Assembly: GCF_030915465.1 (NCBI RefSeq)
Contig: NZ_CP133267.1
Span: 744,001-808,000 of the forward strand
DNA from: Neobacillus sp. PS3-34
GTDB lineage: Bacteria; Bacillota; Bacilli; Bacillales; Cytobacillaceae
DNA length: 64,000 bases
Reading direction: 5' to 3'
Positions 47,349 to 57,169 of the stretch are shown in pieces. The position numbers and the translations under genes were made by a program. The notes under the pieces were generated by a model, which was given only the letters and a program-made list of their open reading frames with translations, was not told where the DNA came from and did not search any database. Every line of letters begins with the position of its first letter. Position 1 is the stretch's first letter.

Positions 47349-49031
47349 TTATGATCTTGGCTCAGGAACTTCCATGATAATCGGAAGAATCATCGGTCTT
47401 CTTTTTGTCTTTTCGTATAGAAAGCGATTTAATTCATCGCGCATATCCTGTTTTAAACTTGCCCAATCGAAGGAATCCCTTGAAACATTCTTTTCGACAA
47501 CATCACGAACTAATTTAACTGATTCGTCCATGAGTTTTTCTGATTCGCGCACGTACACAAAGCCTCGTGAAATAATTTCCGGTCCGGCAGCGATCTTTTT
47601 TTCTTTCCTTGTCAGTGAAACGACCACGATTAGAATCCCATCCTGTGATAAAAGACGTCTGTCACGGAGGACGATATTCCCTACATCGCCAACACCAATT
47701 CCATCAATCAGGACATTTCCTGCTGGAACCTTCCCGGCAGGCATCAGTTTTCCATCTTTGATTTCAACAGCCTCGCCTTTGTCAGCAATATAAATATTTT
47801 CTTGCGGAATCCCGCTTGCTCTGGCGATCTTTTCATGCGCCTTCAGCATTTTATACTCGCCATGCACAGGGATAAAAAATTTAGGGTTCATTAGGTTAAT
47901 CATAAACTTTAATTCTTCCTGGCTGCCATGGCTTGAAACATGGATTGTCTTCTTGCCAGAAATCACGTTTGCCCCTGCCCTGAAAAGCATGTCAACCGTT
48001 TTGAATAAAAATACTTCACTGCCCTGTAAAGGTGAGGCAGCAATTATAACGGTATCTCCAGGCTGAATATTGACGTGTTTATGGGACTGTCTGGCCATTT
48101 TTTGCAATGCTTCAATTGGTTCTCCCTGTGTGCCAGTGGTTAAAACAACTATTTCCCGCTCCGAATAATTATTCACTTCAGAAATAGGAATAATGAGCTC
48201 ATCAGGGATCGTTAAATAACCCAAATCAAGTGCAATATGATAGATCTGTTCTAGACTTTTGCCTACAACAGCGACCTTCCGCCCGCTCTGCTGGGCAGCA
48301 TCGAATATTTGCTGAATTCGATTTAAATCTGATGCAAAGCAAGCTGCAATAACCCTGCCTGGTGCATTATAAAATGTATCGAACATTTCACTTGCAACGA
48401 TCGCTTCAGACTTGGTGTATCCCGGTTTTTCCGCTTCTGTACTGTCAGAAAGCAAGCATAGCACTCCGTTTTCACCAATCCGAGCCATTTTTCCGATTTC
48501 TGGTTTATACAAATCGGCTGCTGCCTGATCAAATTTAAAATCACCAGTATGGACAATTGCACCCTCTGATGTATGGAAACAAATTCCGACTGAGTCCGGA
48601 ATACTATGGTTAGTCCGGAAAAAGCTTACATCGACTGAATCCATATCAATAACAGAATCGGAGTCCACCTCAATAAAATTCGGTTTACCCTTTAACTCCT
48701 GCTCCTTCATTTTTGCCTGGGCAAGTGCCAGTGTTAAACGCGTGCCATAAACAGGCACATCCAATTGCCGCAAAATATAAGGCAACGCTCCAATGTGGTC
48801 CTCATGACCATGTGTTAAAAAGATTGCCTTTACTCTTTCCTTATTATCTGTAAGGTACGAAATATCAGGAATGACAACATCAATGCCAAGCATTTCATCC
48901 TCGGGGAACATTAAGCCTGCATCGACCACAAATATATCCTTGTCCACTTCGACAAGATACATATTTTTTCCTATTTCTCCTACCCCACCAAGCGCTATAA
49001 GCTTGATCGTTTGGTTCTTTCTCTGTCTCAA
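47349..49031 (-). CDS. rnjB: Ribonuclease J2
   Basis: A 560-residue metallo-beta-lactamase/beta-CASP RNase. The metal motif H-G-H-E-D-H is intact at about 74-79. D-S-D-S, G-D-F-K-F-D and V-S-S-H-G-S-Q-E-E follow in the usual order. The position between tepA and the dap genes identifies it as RnjB rather than RnjA. RNase J enzymes have 5' exonuclease and endonuclease activity and form a J1/J2 complex. The start is TTG, nine bases after AGGAGG. Confidence 0.93.
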   Translation of the reverse strand: MRQRKNQTIKLIALGGVGEIGKNMYLVEVDKDIFVVDAGLMFPEDEMLGIDVVIPDISYLTDNKERVKAIFLTHGHEDHIGALPYILRQLDVPVYGTRLTLALAQAKMKEQELKGKPNFIEVDSDSVIDMDSVDVSFFRTNHSIPDSVGICFHTSEGAIVHTGDFKFDQAAADLYKPEIGKMARIGENGVLCLLSDSTEAEKPGYTKSEAIVASEMFDTFYNAPGRVIAACFASDLNRIQQIFDAAQQSGRKVAVVGKSLEQIYHIALDLGYLTIPDELIIPISEVNNYSEREIVVLTTGTQGEPIEALQKMARQSHKHVNIQPGDTVIIAASPLQGSEVFLFKTVDMLFRAGANVISGKKTIHVSSHGSQEELKFMINLMNPKFFIPVHGEYKMLKAHEKIARASGIPQENIYIADKGEAVEIKDGKLMPAGKVPAGNVLIDGIGVGDVGNIVLRDRRLLSQDGILIVVVSLTRKEKKIAAGPEIISRGFVYVRESEKLMDESVKLVRDVVEKNVSRDSFDWASLKQDMRDELNRFLYEKTKRRPMILPIIMEVPEPRS

Positions 49032-49264
49032 TTTCTGCTTCCTCCTACATTGCTGTTATGCCGATCGAAATCAGTTATGCTTATTATACTTGATATCGGA
49101 AATTCTTTACAACCAAATTCCCTTTAAGGACATTACTAAACATTTAAAGTGGAACAATTTAAGCGTGAATTTAGAAAATTTTTAATAGACCTAAAATTTC
49201 GTATTGCGAAATAAATGCCTCCAATTTAAAATAGTAGATATCAAATAAAATAAGGAAGTAGCAC

Positions 49265-50491
49265 ATGAACAGAAAAATTTATTTATACGTTAAGGCTTTC
49301 TCTGATTTAGGATCATTCATGGATATGATTGCATTAAATATCGTGATCTACACAGCAACAGGCAGTTCTGGCTGGCTGGCAGCCTCCCTGGCTCTTCGGA
49401 CCTTTGGGGGTGTGCTGTCAAGCCTTCTCTCGGGTGTATTAGCCGACAGGTTTGACAGACGGAAAATCATGATTTTTACCGATTGGTTCCGTGCACTGAT
49501 GATTCTATCTATCATCCCTTTCCCTGACCCAGCTATGATTATGGTTGTTTCATTCCTGATCGGTTTGACAGGCAGTATTTTCGGCGTAAGCTTCAGTTCT
49601 GAAGTTCCGCAAATATTTGGTGAGGATAAGGTCATTGAAACTAATGCCCTTATCGCAAGATTAACCTCCATTAGTATGGTTGCAGGATTTATTGGCTCTG
49701 GAATCATTACCAATTATTTCGGATATAAAACAACCTTAATGATTGATGCAGGCACATATCTCTTATCAGCAATTGTGTTAATGAGGATGCGATGGGATTC
49801 CGCATCTAATTTTAAAAAACCTTTTACGAGCGGGGTAAAAGATAAACTGATATCAGTCGGTTTAGATATAAAAGAGGTATTCTCCTATATCACTCTGGCA
49901 CCGCTGCTATTAATGGTAAACATCCTTTCACTTGTCGGTGCTTTTGCGGGAAGCTCCCATAATCTTGGCATCCCAATTCTGGCAGAACAGATGGATTCCG
50001 AGAGGCAAAGCTTTTATTATGGAATGATATGGGGCATATGGGGAATTGGATCAGTGCTTGCAACGCTTATTCTTCCTAAGCTAAAGTGGCTTCTTGGCAA
50101 TCGTGTCTATTATGCCTGTTTTGCTTCTGCCATCATGATGTCCACAGGCTTTATCATTTTTTTATCAAATATTAACCCCTGGATTGTATTTTCTTTTGCA
50201 TTTTTCACAGGGATATTTGATGCATTTTTTACTACTCTTTATTCGACCATCCTGCAAAAGACCGAAAATCATATACGCGGAAGGATTTTCGGAGTTGCCA
50301 TGCTATTAAAATCATTGGGATTTGCTCTCGGTTTTGTCGTAGCACCGATTCTTTTAAAGCATTTAGATTTACCAAGGATGGTATGGACACTGCACGGCTT
50401 ATTCATCACCACTTCATTAATCATTATCTTTTTGGCAAATGGGTACCGGTTAAAAAACCAAAATGTAAATCATATTAAAGAACAAGCATAA
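49265..50491 (+). CDS. Major facilitator superfamily transporter
   Basis: A 408-residue protein with 12 predicted transmembrane helices. The MFS motif A-like loop G-V-L-A-D-R-F-D-R-R-K-I lies between helices 2 and 3 (about 57-68). It resembles MFS exporters of the Mef/drug-efflux type. The substrate cannot be inferred. AAGGAAG precedes the ATG. It stands on the plus strand, between rnjB and dapA, where B. subtilis has no gene, so it is an insertion into the conserved order. It converges on dapA and shares a terminator with it. Confidence 0.88.
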   Translation: MNRKIYLYVKAFSDLGSFMDMIALNIVIYTATGSSGWLAASLALRTFGGVLSSLLSGVLADRFDRRKIMIFTDWFRALMILSIIPFPDPAMIMVVSFLIGLTGSIFGVSFSSEVPQIFGEDKVIETNALIARLTSISMVAGFIGSGIITNYFGYKTTLMIDAGTYLLSAIVLMRMRWDSASNFKKPFTSGVKDKLISVGLDIKEVFSYITLAPLLLMVNILSLVGAFAGSSHNLGIPILAEQMDSERQSFYYGMIWGIWGIGSVLATLILPKLKWLLGNRVYYACFASAIMMSTGFIIFLSNINPWIVFSFAFFTGIFDAFFTTLYSTILQKTENHIRGRIFGVAMLLKSLGFALGFVVAPILLKHLDLPRMVWTLHGLFITTSLIIIFLANGYRLKNQNVNHIKEQA

Positions 50492-50499
50492 CTCAAACA

Positions 50500-50534
50500 A
50501 AGAGCCATCCAGGTTTGAAACCTGGATGGCTCTT
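50500..50534. terminator. Bidirectional terminator between the MFS gene and dapA
   Basis: Perfect 14-bp GC-rich stem AAGAGCCATCCAGG / CCTGGATGGCTCTT with a 7-base loop. Plus-strand tail CGTTTTTTTAT, minus-strand tail TGTTTGAG. It serves the MFS gene strongly and the dap operon as well. Confidence 0.9.
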
Positions 50535-50541
50535 CGTTTTT

Positions 50542-51411
50542 TTATAAATTTATTAGTGCTGCCAGTGTGGCTCTTTCGTGTTCTGTTAATGGAACGAGCG
50601 GAAGCCTTACTGACCCCACATCAAGGCCTTTTAGCTGCAGGGCGGTTTTTACCGGAGCCGGACTTGGAGCAGCAAACATCCCTTCCATGATTGGAAGCAG
50701 CTTTTGATGAAGCTTTGCTGCCGTTTCAAGATCCCTGTTCAAAAATGCGTTAATCATATCCTGCATTTCATTTCCGATCACATGGGATGCAACAGACACA
50801 ATTCCAGTACCTCCAATCGATAATACAGGTACAGTAATGCCATCATCACCGCTGTATAGAAGGAAATCGTCAGGAGTGTTGGCGATGATATGTGTCATGG
50901 CATTTAAGTCGCCGCTTGCTTCTTTTACAGCGACGATGTTTGAAATTTCAGAAAGGCGAATAACCGTTTGCGGGAGAAGATTGGCTACTGTCCTGCCTGG
51001 GACATTATACAGCATAACAGGCAGAGAAGTAGCTTCAGCCACCGCTTTAAAATGCTGGTAAAGGCCTTCCTGATTCGGTTTATTATAATAAGGGGCAACA
51101 ACAAGGACAGCGTCAACACCTAATTGTTCTGCCTTCTTTGTCAATTCGATGGATGCGTAAGTATCATTGCTTCCTGTACCGGCAATGACGGGAATTCTTT
51201 TATCGACTGCTTTAACGACGTGGTCAAATAAAGCCAATTTTTCTTCCTTCGAAAGAGTAGGAGATTCTCCAGTTGTCCCAGCGACAACAAGCGAGTCCGT
51301 TCCATTTTCGATTAAATGATTGATCAGCTGCGTCGTTTTGGCAAAATCGATATGCCCTTTTTTATCAAAAGGGGTAACCATCGCGGTAGAAACTCGTCCG
51401 AAATTAACCAT
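50542..51411 (-). CDS. dapA: 4-hydroxy-tetrahydrodipicolinate synthase
   Basis: A 289-residue class I aldolase that condenses pyruvate with aspartate semialdehyde. G-T-T-G-E-S (about 45-50), Y135 in L-Y-N-V-P-G-R-T and the Schiff-base lysine K163 in V-K-E-A-S-G are present. Its product feeds both lysine/peptidoglycan and, through SpoVFA/SpoVFB, dipicolinate. AAAGGAG before the ATG. Last gene of the asd-dapG-dapA unit. Confidence 0.97.
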   Translation of the reverse strand: MVNFGRVSTAMVTPFDKKGHIDFAKTTQLINHLIENGTDSLVVAGTTGESPTLSKEEKLALFDHVVKAVDKRIPVIAGTGSNDTYASIELTKKAEQLGVDAVLVVAPYYNKPNQEGLYQHFKAVAEATSLPVMLYNVPGRTVANLLPQTVIRLSEISNIVAVKEASGDLNAMTHIIANTPDDFLLYSGDDGITVPVLSIGGTGIVSVASHVIGNEMQDMINAFLNRDLETAAKLHQKLLPIMEGMFAAPSPAPVKTALQLKGLDVGSVRLPLVPLTEHERATLAALINL

Positions 51412-51437
51412 TATGTTTTTCTCCTTTCGACTCCAAC

Positions 51438-51497
51438 AGGGGCTGAAGAGCTGGTTTAGCAGCCCTTCAGTTCTGCGGATCCTCCCTCAGATCCGCC
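51438..51497 (-). other. Structured spacer between dapG and dapA
   Basis: Two adjacent hairpins: GCGGATC / GATCCGC (51475-51496) and GGGCTG / CAGCCC (51439-51465). Neither is followed by a U-run, so they are more likely mRNA stability or processing elements than a terminator. Confidence 0.45.
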
Positions 51498-51518
51498 TGA
51501 GTGCCGCTTTTTATTTTG

Positions 51519-52763
51519 TTATAGGTCGGTCTTTTCATATTCGAATTTCTCTTTTTCGAGCTCAAATGCATCATGCAGGGCGTTTACGGATGATACCAGG
51601 TCCGTTTGTTTCACAAGCACCCATATCGTTGTATGGCTGTCAGCTGATTGCAAAATCCTGACACCCTGCTCAGACAGGGCAACAACAATTTTAGATGCAA
51701 CCCCTGGCATCCCAGCCATCCCTGCGCCAACAACCGAAACCTTGGCACAGTTCCGCTCAACAGAAGGTTCATGTCCAAGCTGTTTCAAAATATCGAGCGC
51801 TCTGTCGGTCATTTCTTCCGTCACAGTATAGACAACACCGCTTGGCGAAATATTGATAAAATCCACACTGATTTTTTCATTTGCCATTGCTTTGAAAACT
51901 TCTGCCTGCAAATCGTATTGATCTTTTTTAGCATATACCTTAATTTGCGTTACATTGGACAGATGGGCAATACCAGTGACAGGACGTTCCTTAATATCAC
52001 TGCCACGGTTTTCTTTATTCAGTGTTGTAACCAACGTGCCCAGGCTATCAGAATAGGTGGAACGAATTCGAATCGGAATCTTGGACTGCATCGCTATTTC
52101 AACAGCCCTCGGATGGATAACCTTCGCTCCCTGATAGGCCATATTACAAACTTCTGTATAAGTGACAATTGATAATGGACGTGCATTCTCAGCAATTCTC
52201 GGATCCGCGGTCATGATTCCCTCGACATCCGTAAAAATATCAATCCATTCGGCATTCAATGCAGCACCTAATGCTGCTGCAGATGTATCGCTTCCGCCAC
52301 GGCCAATGGTTGTAACATCCCCATTTTTAGCTGCACCCTGAAAGCCTGCAACCACCACAACATCATTGTGTTCAAGTTCACGCAAAAGGCGGTCGCACTT
52401 CATTTCCATAATTTTCGCATTACCATGGTCATTATTCGTCCTGAAGCCCGCTTGCGCTCCGGTTAATGAAGCTGCCTTTAACCCATTTTCCAATAACATA
52501 TTCGTAAAGGCGACACTGGATATGGCTTCCCCACAGGAAAGGAGTAAATCCTGCTCACGCTTGCTGATCTTGCTGAGGTTCCCCCCAATTAATGACAGCA
52601 AGGTGTCAGTGGCGTATGGATCTCCTTTTCTTCCCATAGCAGATACTACGACAACCGCTTTATAACCTTCAGATAGTGCCTTCTGTATATGCCTAAGGGC
52701 ATGCTTCCGGCTTTGTTCGTCTCTCACTGATGTTCCGCCAAATTTCTGAACGATAATTTTCAT
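51519..52763 (-). CDS. dapG: Aspartokinase I
   Basis: A 414-residue aspartate kinase. The N-terminal kinase domain starts K-F-G-G-T-S-V (7-13) and contains G-R-G-G-S-D-T-S-A. Two C-terminal ACT domains (from about 265) carry the feedback site. The single-start beta-less form and its position beside asd and dapA match B. subtilis DapG, the diaminopimelate-sensitive enzyme. AGAGGTG before the ATG. Confidence 0.95.
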   Translation of the reverse strand: MKIIVQKFGGTSVRDEQSRKHALRHIQKALSEGYKAVVVVSAMGRKGDPYATDTLLSLIGGNLSKISKREQDLLLSCGEAISSVAFTNMLLENGLKAASLTGAQAGFRTNNDHGNAKIMEMKCDRLLRELEHNDVVVVAGFQGAAKNGDVTTIGRGGSDTSAAALGAALNAEWIDIFTDVEGIMTADPRIAENARPLSIVTYTEVCNMAYQGAKVIHPRAVEIAMQSKIPIRIRSTYSDSLGTLVTTLNKENRGSDIKERPVTGIAHLSNVTQIKVYAKKDQYDLQAEVFKAMANEKISVDFINISPSGVVYTVTEEMTDRALDILKQLGHEPSVERNCAKVSVVGAGMAGMPGVASKIVVALSEQGVRILQSADSHTTIWVLVKQTDLVSSVNALHDAFELEKEKFEYEKTDL

Positions 52764-52800
52764 CGTAACACCTCTAACTGCTCTCTATAAGTTCTTGTTG

Positions 52801-53850
52801 TTATTTTATTATGCCAAGATTGATAAGGCTTTCGGCTATCTGAACAGAGTTCCAGGCAGCCCCTTTTAGCAGGTTGTCTGAAACAACCCACATATGGAAG
52901 CCGTGGTCCTCATCAAGGTCCTTTCGGATGCGTCCAACGAATACATCATTTGAACCGACACAGTTTGCTGGCATTGGATAAACCTGATTTGCAGGGTCAT
53001 CCTGAAGCACTACTCCTGGAGCTTCTCGTAAAAGAGCCTTAATTTCCTCTGCACTTACTCCTTCAGCTTCCACCTCAAAGTAAACAGACTCTGAATGGCC
53101 TGTCTCGACAGGAAGTCGTACACATGTAGCCGAGACAGCAAGTTCCGGCATGTGCATGATTTTTTTCGTTTCATTTATCATTTTCATTTCTTCATAAGTA
53201 AAACCATTTTCCTGAAACTTATCGATTTGTGGAATTGCATTGAAAGCAATCTGATAATGGTTTTTATCACCTTTTACAGGAAGGATGTTTGCTTTTGCTT
53301 CTTCCCCGTTAATAATCGCTTTTGTCTGTTCCCTTAATTCTTCAATGGCCACTGCACCAGCCCCGGATACTGCCTGATAGGTAGATACAATGATTTTCTT
53401 TAGGCCATACTTCTTTCGAATCGGTTCAAGAGCAACAACCATTTGGATTGTTGAGCAATTCGGATTGGCAATAATGCCGTTATGGCTGTGCAGGTCCTTT
53501 TCATTGACCTCAGGCACAACAAGAGGAATATTTTCTCCCATACGGAATGCGCTTGTATTATCTACAACTATGGCACCGCGTTTTACAGCTTCAGGCGCAA
53601 GTTCCAGGGAGACGCTGCCGCCTGCGCTGAATAACGCAATATCAATACCTTCAAAGCTCTCTGGCTTTGCTTCCTGCAGTGTATATTCGTGTCCATTTAT
53701 TACTTTTGTTTTCCCTGCTGAACGGGCAGAGGAAAGCAAAGTCAATTTTTTGATTGGGAAATTTCGTTTCATCAAGGTTTCGATCATTTGTTGCCCTACA
53801 GCACCAGTTGCACCGACTACAGCTACATGAAATCCATTTTGTTCATTCAT
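52801..53850 (-). CDS. asd: Aspartate-semialdehyde dehydrogenase
   Basis: A 349-residue NADPH enzyme making aspartate semialdehyde. G-A-T-G-A-V-G (13-19) binds the coenzyme. The catalytic cysteine is C132 in N-P-N-C-S-T. AAGGGG precedes the ATG. First gene of the asd-dapG-dapA unit. The 53851-53988 leader contains no terminator or riboswitch I can identify. Confidence 0.97.
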   Translation of the reverse strand: MNEQNGFHVAVVGATGAVGQQMIETLMKRNFPIKKLTLLSSARSAGKTKVINGHEYTLQEAKPESFEGIDIALFSAGGSVSLELAPEAVKRGAIVVDNTSAFRMGENIPLVVPEVNEKDLHSHNGIIANPNCSTIQMVVALEPIRKKYGLKKIIVSTYQAVSGAGAVAIEELREQTKAIINGEEAKANILPVKGDKNHYQIAFNAIPQIDKFQENGFTYEEMKMINETKKIMHMPELAVSATCVRLPVETGHSESVYFEVEAEGVSAEEIKALLREAPGVVLQDDPANQVYPMPANCVGSNDVFVGRIRKDLDEDHGFHMWVVSDNLLKGAAWNSVQIAESLINLGIIK

Positions 53851-53988
53851 TTCTCAAGAACCCCTTCCACTCTCTTTGCATTCAGAAGCTATGATCATTC
53901 CAATTTTCAAAAATATGGTCAGCGCCTGTTACATGATGGGAACCTCTATAAATAAAGTCTCCAGCTGAAATCGCGCCTTTACTTTAAA

Positions 53989-54014
53989 ATCAGCGGATAT
54001 CGATACCCGCTGAT
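53989..54014 (-). terminator. spoVF operon terminator
   Basis: Near-perfect palindrome ATCAGCGG...CCGCTGAT followed on the minus strand by TTTTAAAG, about 70 bases past spoVFB. Confidence 0.75.
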
Positions 54015-54086
54015 AAAAGTTTTAATTCATTTTAACATATTCCTTCAAAAGAAATAACCATTTAACATCCTGCATTTGAATGAATT

Positions 54087-54684
54087 TTACTCTTCGTCAC
54101 GGAACCTTTCAACCAAAACTGGCTGCACCTGTTTCCCATTTATAGCAGCTTCCACAGTTTCTGAAAGCATGGTCATTCTTGCGACCATGGAATTTGGTTT
54201 TTTGACTGGATCATCCTGCCCAAAAGGAATGAAAAAAATATTTTTGGCAGACATTAAACGCATTAAATTCACACCATTCAGCCCTAGGGCATCATTTGTG
54301 GAAATCCCCACTACTACGGGTTTTTGATTTCTTAATGTCGCTTTTGCCGCCATTAATACCGGTGAATCTGTTAAGGCATTGGCAAATTTACTCATTGAAT
54401 TCCCTGTCAACGGGGCAATGACCATACAATCAAGAGGTATTTTGGCCAAGCGGTTCAGCCTTTACAATGGAATCAATCACTTTATGACCCGTTAAATCTT
54501 CTATCCTGGCTATCCAATCCTCCCCCTTGCCAAAACGAGTTTCCGTATTTTGAACCGTAAACGTTACAACCGGACGTACTTCGGCACCAGCATTTACCAG
54601 CTTTTCTATTTCCGGAAACACGGCATCATACGTACAATGTGAACCCGTCAGCCCGAAGCCGATTCTCTTTCCTTTTAAACTCAT
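54087..54684 (-). CDS. spoVFB: Dipicolinate synthase subunit B (frameshifted in this sequence)
   Basis: A flavoprotein-like subunit of about 199 residues (G-F-G-L-T-G-S-H-C-T-Y at 9-19; A-P-L-T-G-N-S-M-S-K). With SpoVFA it oxidises dihydrodipicolinate to dipicolinic acid in the mother cell, giving spores heat resistance. Two bases are missing (or one is extra) at GGCC 54444-54447. Repair restores L-G-P-K-I-P-L-D-C-M-V. Its ATG overlaps the spoVFA stop by four bases. Confidence 0.95.
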
Positions 54685-55583
54685 TGGACTTTCCCCTTTC
54701 TTTTTAACAGCTCATCCTGAAGCAATTGAGAAAGAACATTTGCCAGTATTTGCCCCGCTGATTTTGGTGCGACAATCCCTGGAAGGCCGGGCGCTAGCAA
54801 GGCTTTGATTCCCCTCTTTTCTGCATAGCGGAAATCCGTCCCTCCCGGTTTTGATGCGAGGTCGATTATTAACGTATGGGCGGGCAATTTTGATAGAACT
54901 GACGCACTGACGATTAAATGCGGTATTGTATTGATTAAAATATCTGTGCTGCTTACTTCCTTTTCAACATCATTCAAATGAAAAGGTTCAACTCCCATTT
55001 CCGTAATTCGTGCCAGGTGCTCACTTTTTCTTGCTCCCACCTTCACTTTGGCTCCCAGTGCATGGAAGGTCCTGGCCACGCTCATTCCGACTCTGCCAAG
55101 CCCCAATACAGCTACATTCGATCCATGAATTGTAAAATCCGTATGCTGGATTGCCATCATAATCGTTCCTTCAACTGTTGGAATCGAATTGTAAATGGCC
55201 ACATCATCCCTCTCGAATAACTGGACAAGATTCCGTTTAGAATTCTTTATGATTCCGTTTAAAAACGGATTGCTGATTCCCGAATAAATCGTACAATGCC
55301 CGGGTGTTTGCAGGAGTATATCTTCTGTTAAATAAACCTTCTCATTTGAGAAAATGGTTTCTATCTGCCCTTCCAGATTGGTGCCTGGCACCGGCAGCAG
55401 AATCGCATCCATATTTAAAAAATCGACTTCCTCCATTTTTTCCTTTACAGCACCCGTAAAGGCATGATCAAGCTGCTCGAAACCTATCAATGATAATTTC
55501 GCGTCTAACTCAGTCAGCTTACGGATGATTTCAAGCTGTCTGGCATCCCCGCCAATGACGGCAATTTGCATCCCTGTCAGCAT
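54681..55583 (-). CDS. spoVFA: Dipicolinate synthase subunit A
   Basis: A 300-residue Rossmann-type subunit starting at the ATG at 55581-55583 (M-L-T-G-M-Q-I-A-V-I-G-G-D, with AGAAGGTG upstream). An ATG four codons earlier is possible but less like the family. A second nucleotide-binding site V-L-G-L-G-R-V-G lies near 163-170, and L-A-P-G-L-P-G-I-V-A-P-K is a family hallmark. First gene of the spoVFA-spoVFB pair. Confidence 0.96.
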   Translation of the reverse strand: MLTGMQIAVIGGDARQLEIIRKLTELDAKLSLIGFEQLDHAFTGAVKEKMEEVDFLNMDAILLPVPGTNLEGQIETIFSNEKVYLTEDILLQTPGHCTIYSGISNPFLNGIIKNSKRNLVQLFERDDVAIYNSIPTVEGTIMMAIQHTDFTIHGSNVAVLGLGRVGMSVARTFHALGAKVKVGARKSEHLARITEMGVEPFHLNDVEKEVSSTDILINTIPHLIVSASVLSKLPAHTLIIDLASKPGGTDFRYAEKRGIKALLAPGLPGIVAPKSAGQILANVLSQLLQDELLKRKGKVQ

Positions 55584-55706
55584 GAAAAACTTCACCTTCT
55601 TTTCAAGAAAAATCCTGCTGTCATTCTCTTCTTTTACTTTTACTTCAACATCTTATGTACGGAAAAGAAAATAGGTGAGTTTTCCAAGTGCTTCTCAAAA
55701 AAAAAG

Positions 55707-55732
55707 CCCAGGCAGCAAATCCGCTGACCGGG
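55707..55732 (-). terminator. ymxH terminator
   Basis: Imperfect GC-rich stem CCCAGGCAGC / GCTGACCGGG followed by nine T on the minus strand, about 80 bases past ymxH. Confidence 0.7.
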
Positions 55733-55814
55733 AAAATTTATTAGTTTTTTCTTAAACTACTTGCTCTCCAAATTGACTGTAGTAATAAAAGGATGTGGAA
55801 TTTGGAAGTCCTTA

Positions 55815-56063
55815 TTAGCCTTCTGTTTGATCTGTTACATCTACAATCACCATATCGGTGCCAATTTTTTTAATTTGCTGCCACGGCACCCTCACTTCTT
55901 CTCCCTGCTTTCGAAAGCCAAACCACTTAAGAGACGGAATAAGAAGTGCCTGAATCTGGCCCGTGCTTTCATTTATCTCCAAATCCGTATTCCCTAGAAT
56001 TCCAAGGCGTTCAGCCCTTTTAACGTCAACAATTTCCTTCCCGCTCAATTCACTAAGCCTCAA
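55815..56063 (-). CDS. ymxH: YlmC/YmxH-family sporulation protein
   Basis: An 82-residue PRC-barrel-like protein from a TTG at 56061-56063 (L-R-L-S-E-L-S-G-K-E-I-V-D-V), the start used by homologues, with AGAGGGTGG just upstream. An ATG at 56090 is also in frame. Contains L-G-x-L-G-N-T-D-L-E-I-N and V-P-W-Q-Q-I. The family is linked to sporulation, but its role is not established. It lies between mlpA (now separated by the IS element) and spoVFA. Confidence 0.85.
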   Translation of the reverse strand: MRLSELSGKEIVDVKRAERLGILGNTDLEINESTGQIQALLIPSLKWFGFRKQGEEVRVPWQQIKKIGTDMVIVDVTDQTEG

Positions 56064-56143
56064 TGCCTCCACCCTCTTCCTTTTCCTCATTCTTTGTACT
56101 AGTTTATAAATTAATAAGGAAAATAGAAGTCAGAAATCAAAAA

Positions 56144-56164
56144 ACAGTCCTTATGCAGGACTGT
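56144..56164. repeat. 21-bp palindromic target duplication, left copy (original mlpA terminator)
   Basis: ACAGTCCT-TATGC-AGGACTGT, identical to 57371-57391. On the minus strand this copy still has the six-T tail, so it is the intact terminator hairpin of mlpA, now separated from the gene by the IS element. Confidence 0.85.
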
Positions 56165-56235
56165 TCAGATTGTCGACAAAGGCAGCGAGACAGCTCTCGC
56201 TGCCTTTGATTTTTAGAAAAAATTCATATGGAAGG

Positions 56236-56367
56236 TGTGATTTGCGCTCCAGGTGCTTGCTTTCCGGGGGGCGTTCGTCAAGCCTCCTCGGCGCAAGGAA
56301 GCGCCTGCGGGGTCTCGCCTGGAACGCTGATCCCCCAGGAGTCAAGCACCTTCCGCTCCAATCTACT
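56236..56367. repeat. Family 1 GC-rich palindrome, left end of IS
   Basis: GGTGCTTG / CAAGCACC arms near the ends and CCTCCTCGGCGC ... GCGCCTGCGGGGTCTCGCC in the middle, the same wording as the core of the MITE copies. Confidence 0.7.
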
Positions 56368-56409
56368 AGTACCGTTCCCATGAGAACGATAAACCAGATC
56401 ATAGGTGGA

Positions 56410-57122
56410 TTAGTGCGCCTTTTTAGGCACCTGCCATGTCCAGGTGGCCAGTTTTTTCAAATTCATGGCAGCATACGTAAGCATCGCCTGCATGGACAAT
56501 TTTTTCAGCTCCCTAAGGGTTGTCCATCGCATGCCATGCTTTTCCTTCGCATCCGCAAAGACACGTTCGACCGTTTCCTTGCGTTTGGCATATATTTGTT
56601 TTACTTCATGCGTGTGCCGTGCATGTTCCGCCTCTTCCAGGTATGCCTCCCAGTTATGGCGCTGTACGAGCTTCTCATGATTCTTACTCTCCTTAATACT
56701 GTCGATATCCTTCCTTCGTGGTAGTCGAGTAACTCAATGTCTGCCCTTCTGTGCAAATGTAGCAGTTGTAATGCTCATCATATACATAGTCACTCTTGCG
56801 GAAGAAACCATCCTTTGTTTTGGGGCGTGTGTACGGGAGCACAGGAAGCATCTGGTTCTCAAAGAGATAGTTTGTGATTTGAGGTGTCTTGCAGGCTGTA
56901 ACGGCTGCCATATATGTATTGGATGAAGACCATCTTGAACAAAACGACTGGATCGATACTTGGACGGCCAACCAACGAATAGCGGTGCTCCACCAATGGG
57001 TAAATAAAAGAGAAGTCAATAGCCGGCTCGAGCTTGCGGACCAGATGGTCTTCAGGGACCAGTTGATCAATCGTCAGCATCTCTATTAGATCACGTTCGT
57101 TGGGTTGGTTCTTGGTCATCAT
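56410..57122 (-). pseudogene. IS1182-family transposase remnant
   Basis: The N-terminal part (about 85 residues: D-Q-L-V-P-E-D-H-L-V-R-K, and V-F-I-Q-Y-I-Y-G) and C-terminal parts (Y-T-R-P-K-T-K-D-G-F-F-R-K; then K-N-H-E-K-L-V-Q-R-H and R-K-E-T-V-E-R-V-F-A-D-A-K-E-K-H-G) of an IS1182 transposase lie in different frames. Junctions fall near 56905-56925 and 56705. Most of the catalytic centre is missing. Unlike the other broken genes here, these are real deletions, not GGCC scars. Confidence 0.9.
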
Positions 57123-57169
57123 CGTAGTTCACCTCATAGTCGTTTTAAAAAGAAGTGCCTGAAACCCAG

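Noticed and set aside
51412..52763. Lysine riboswitch upstream of dapG or dapA
   Set aside because: No L-box core or multi-helix junction is recognisable. The dapG leader is only about 35 bases.
56410..57122. Transposase breaks as further GGCC artefacts
   Set aside because: Whole catalytic segments are missing at two junctions, so these are true deletions.
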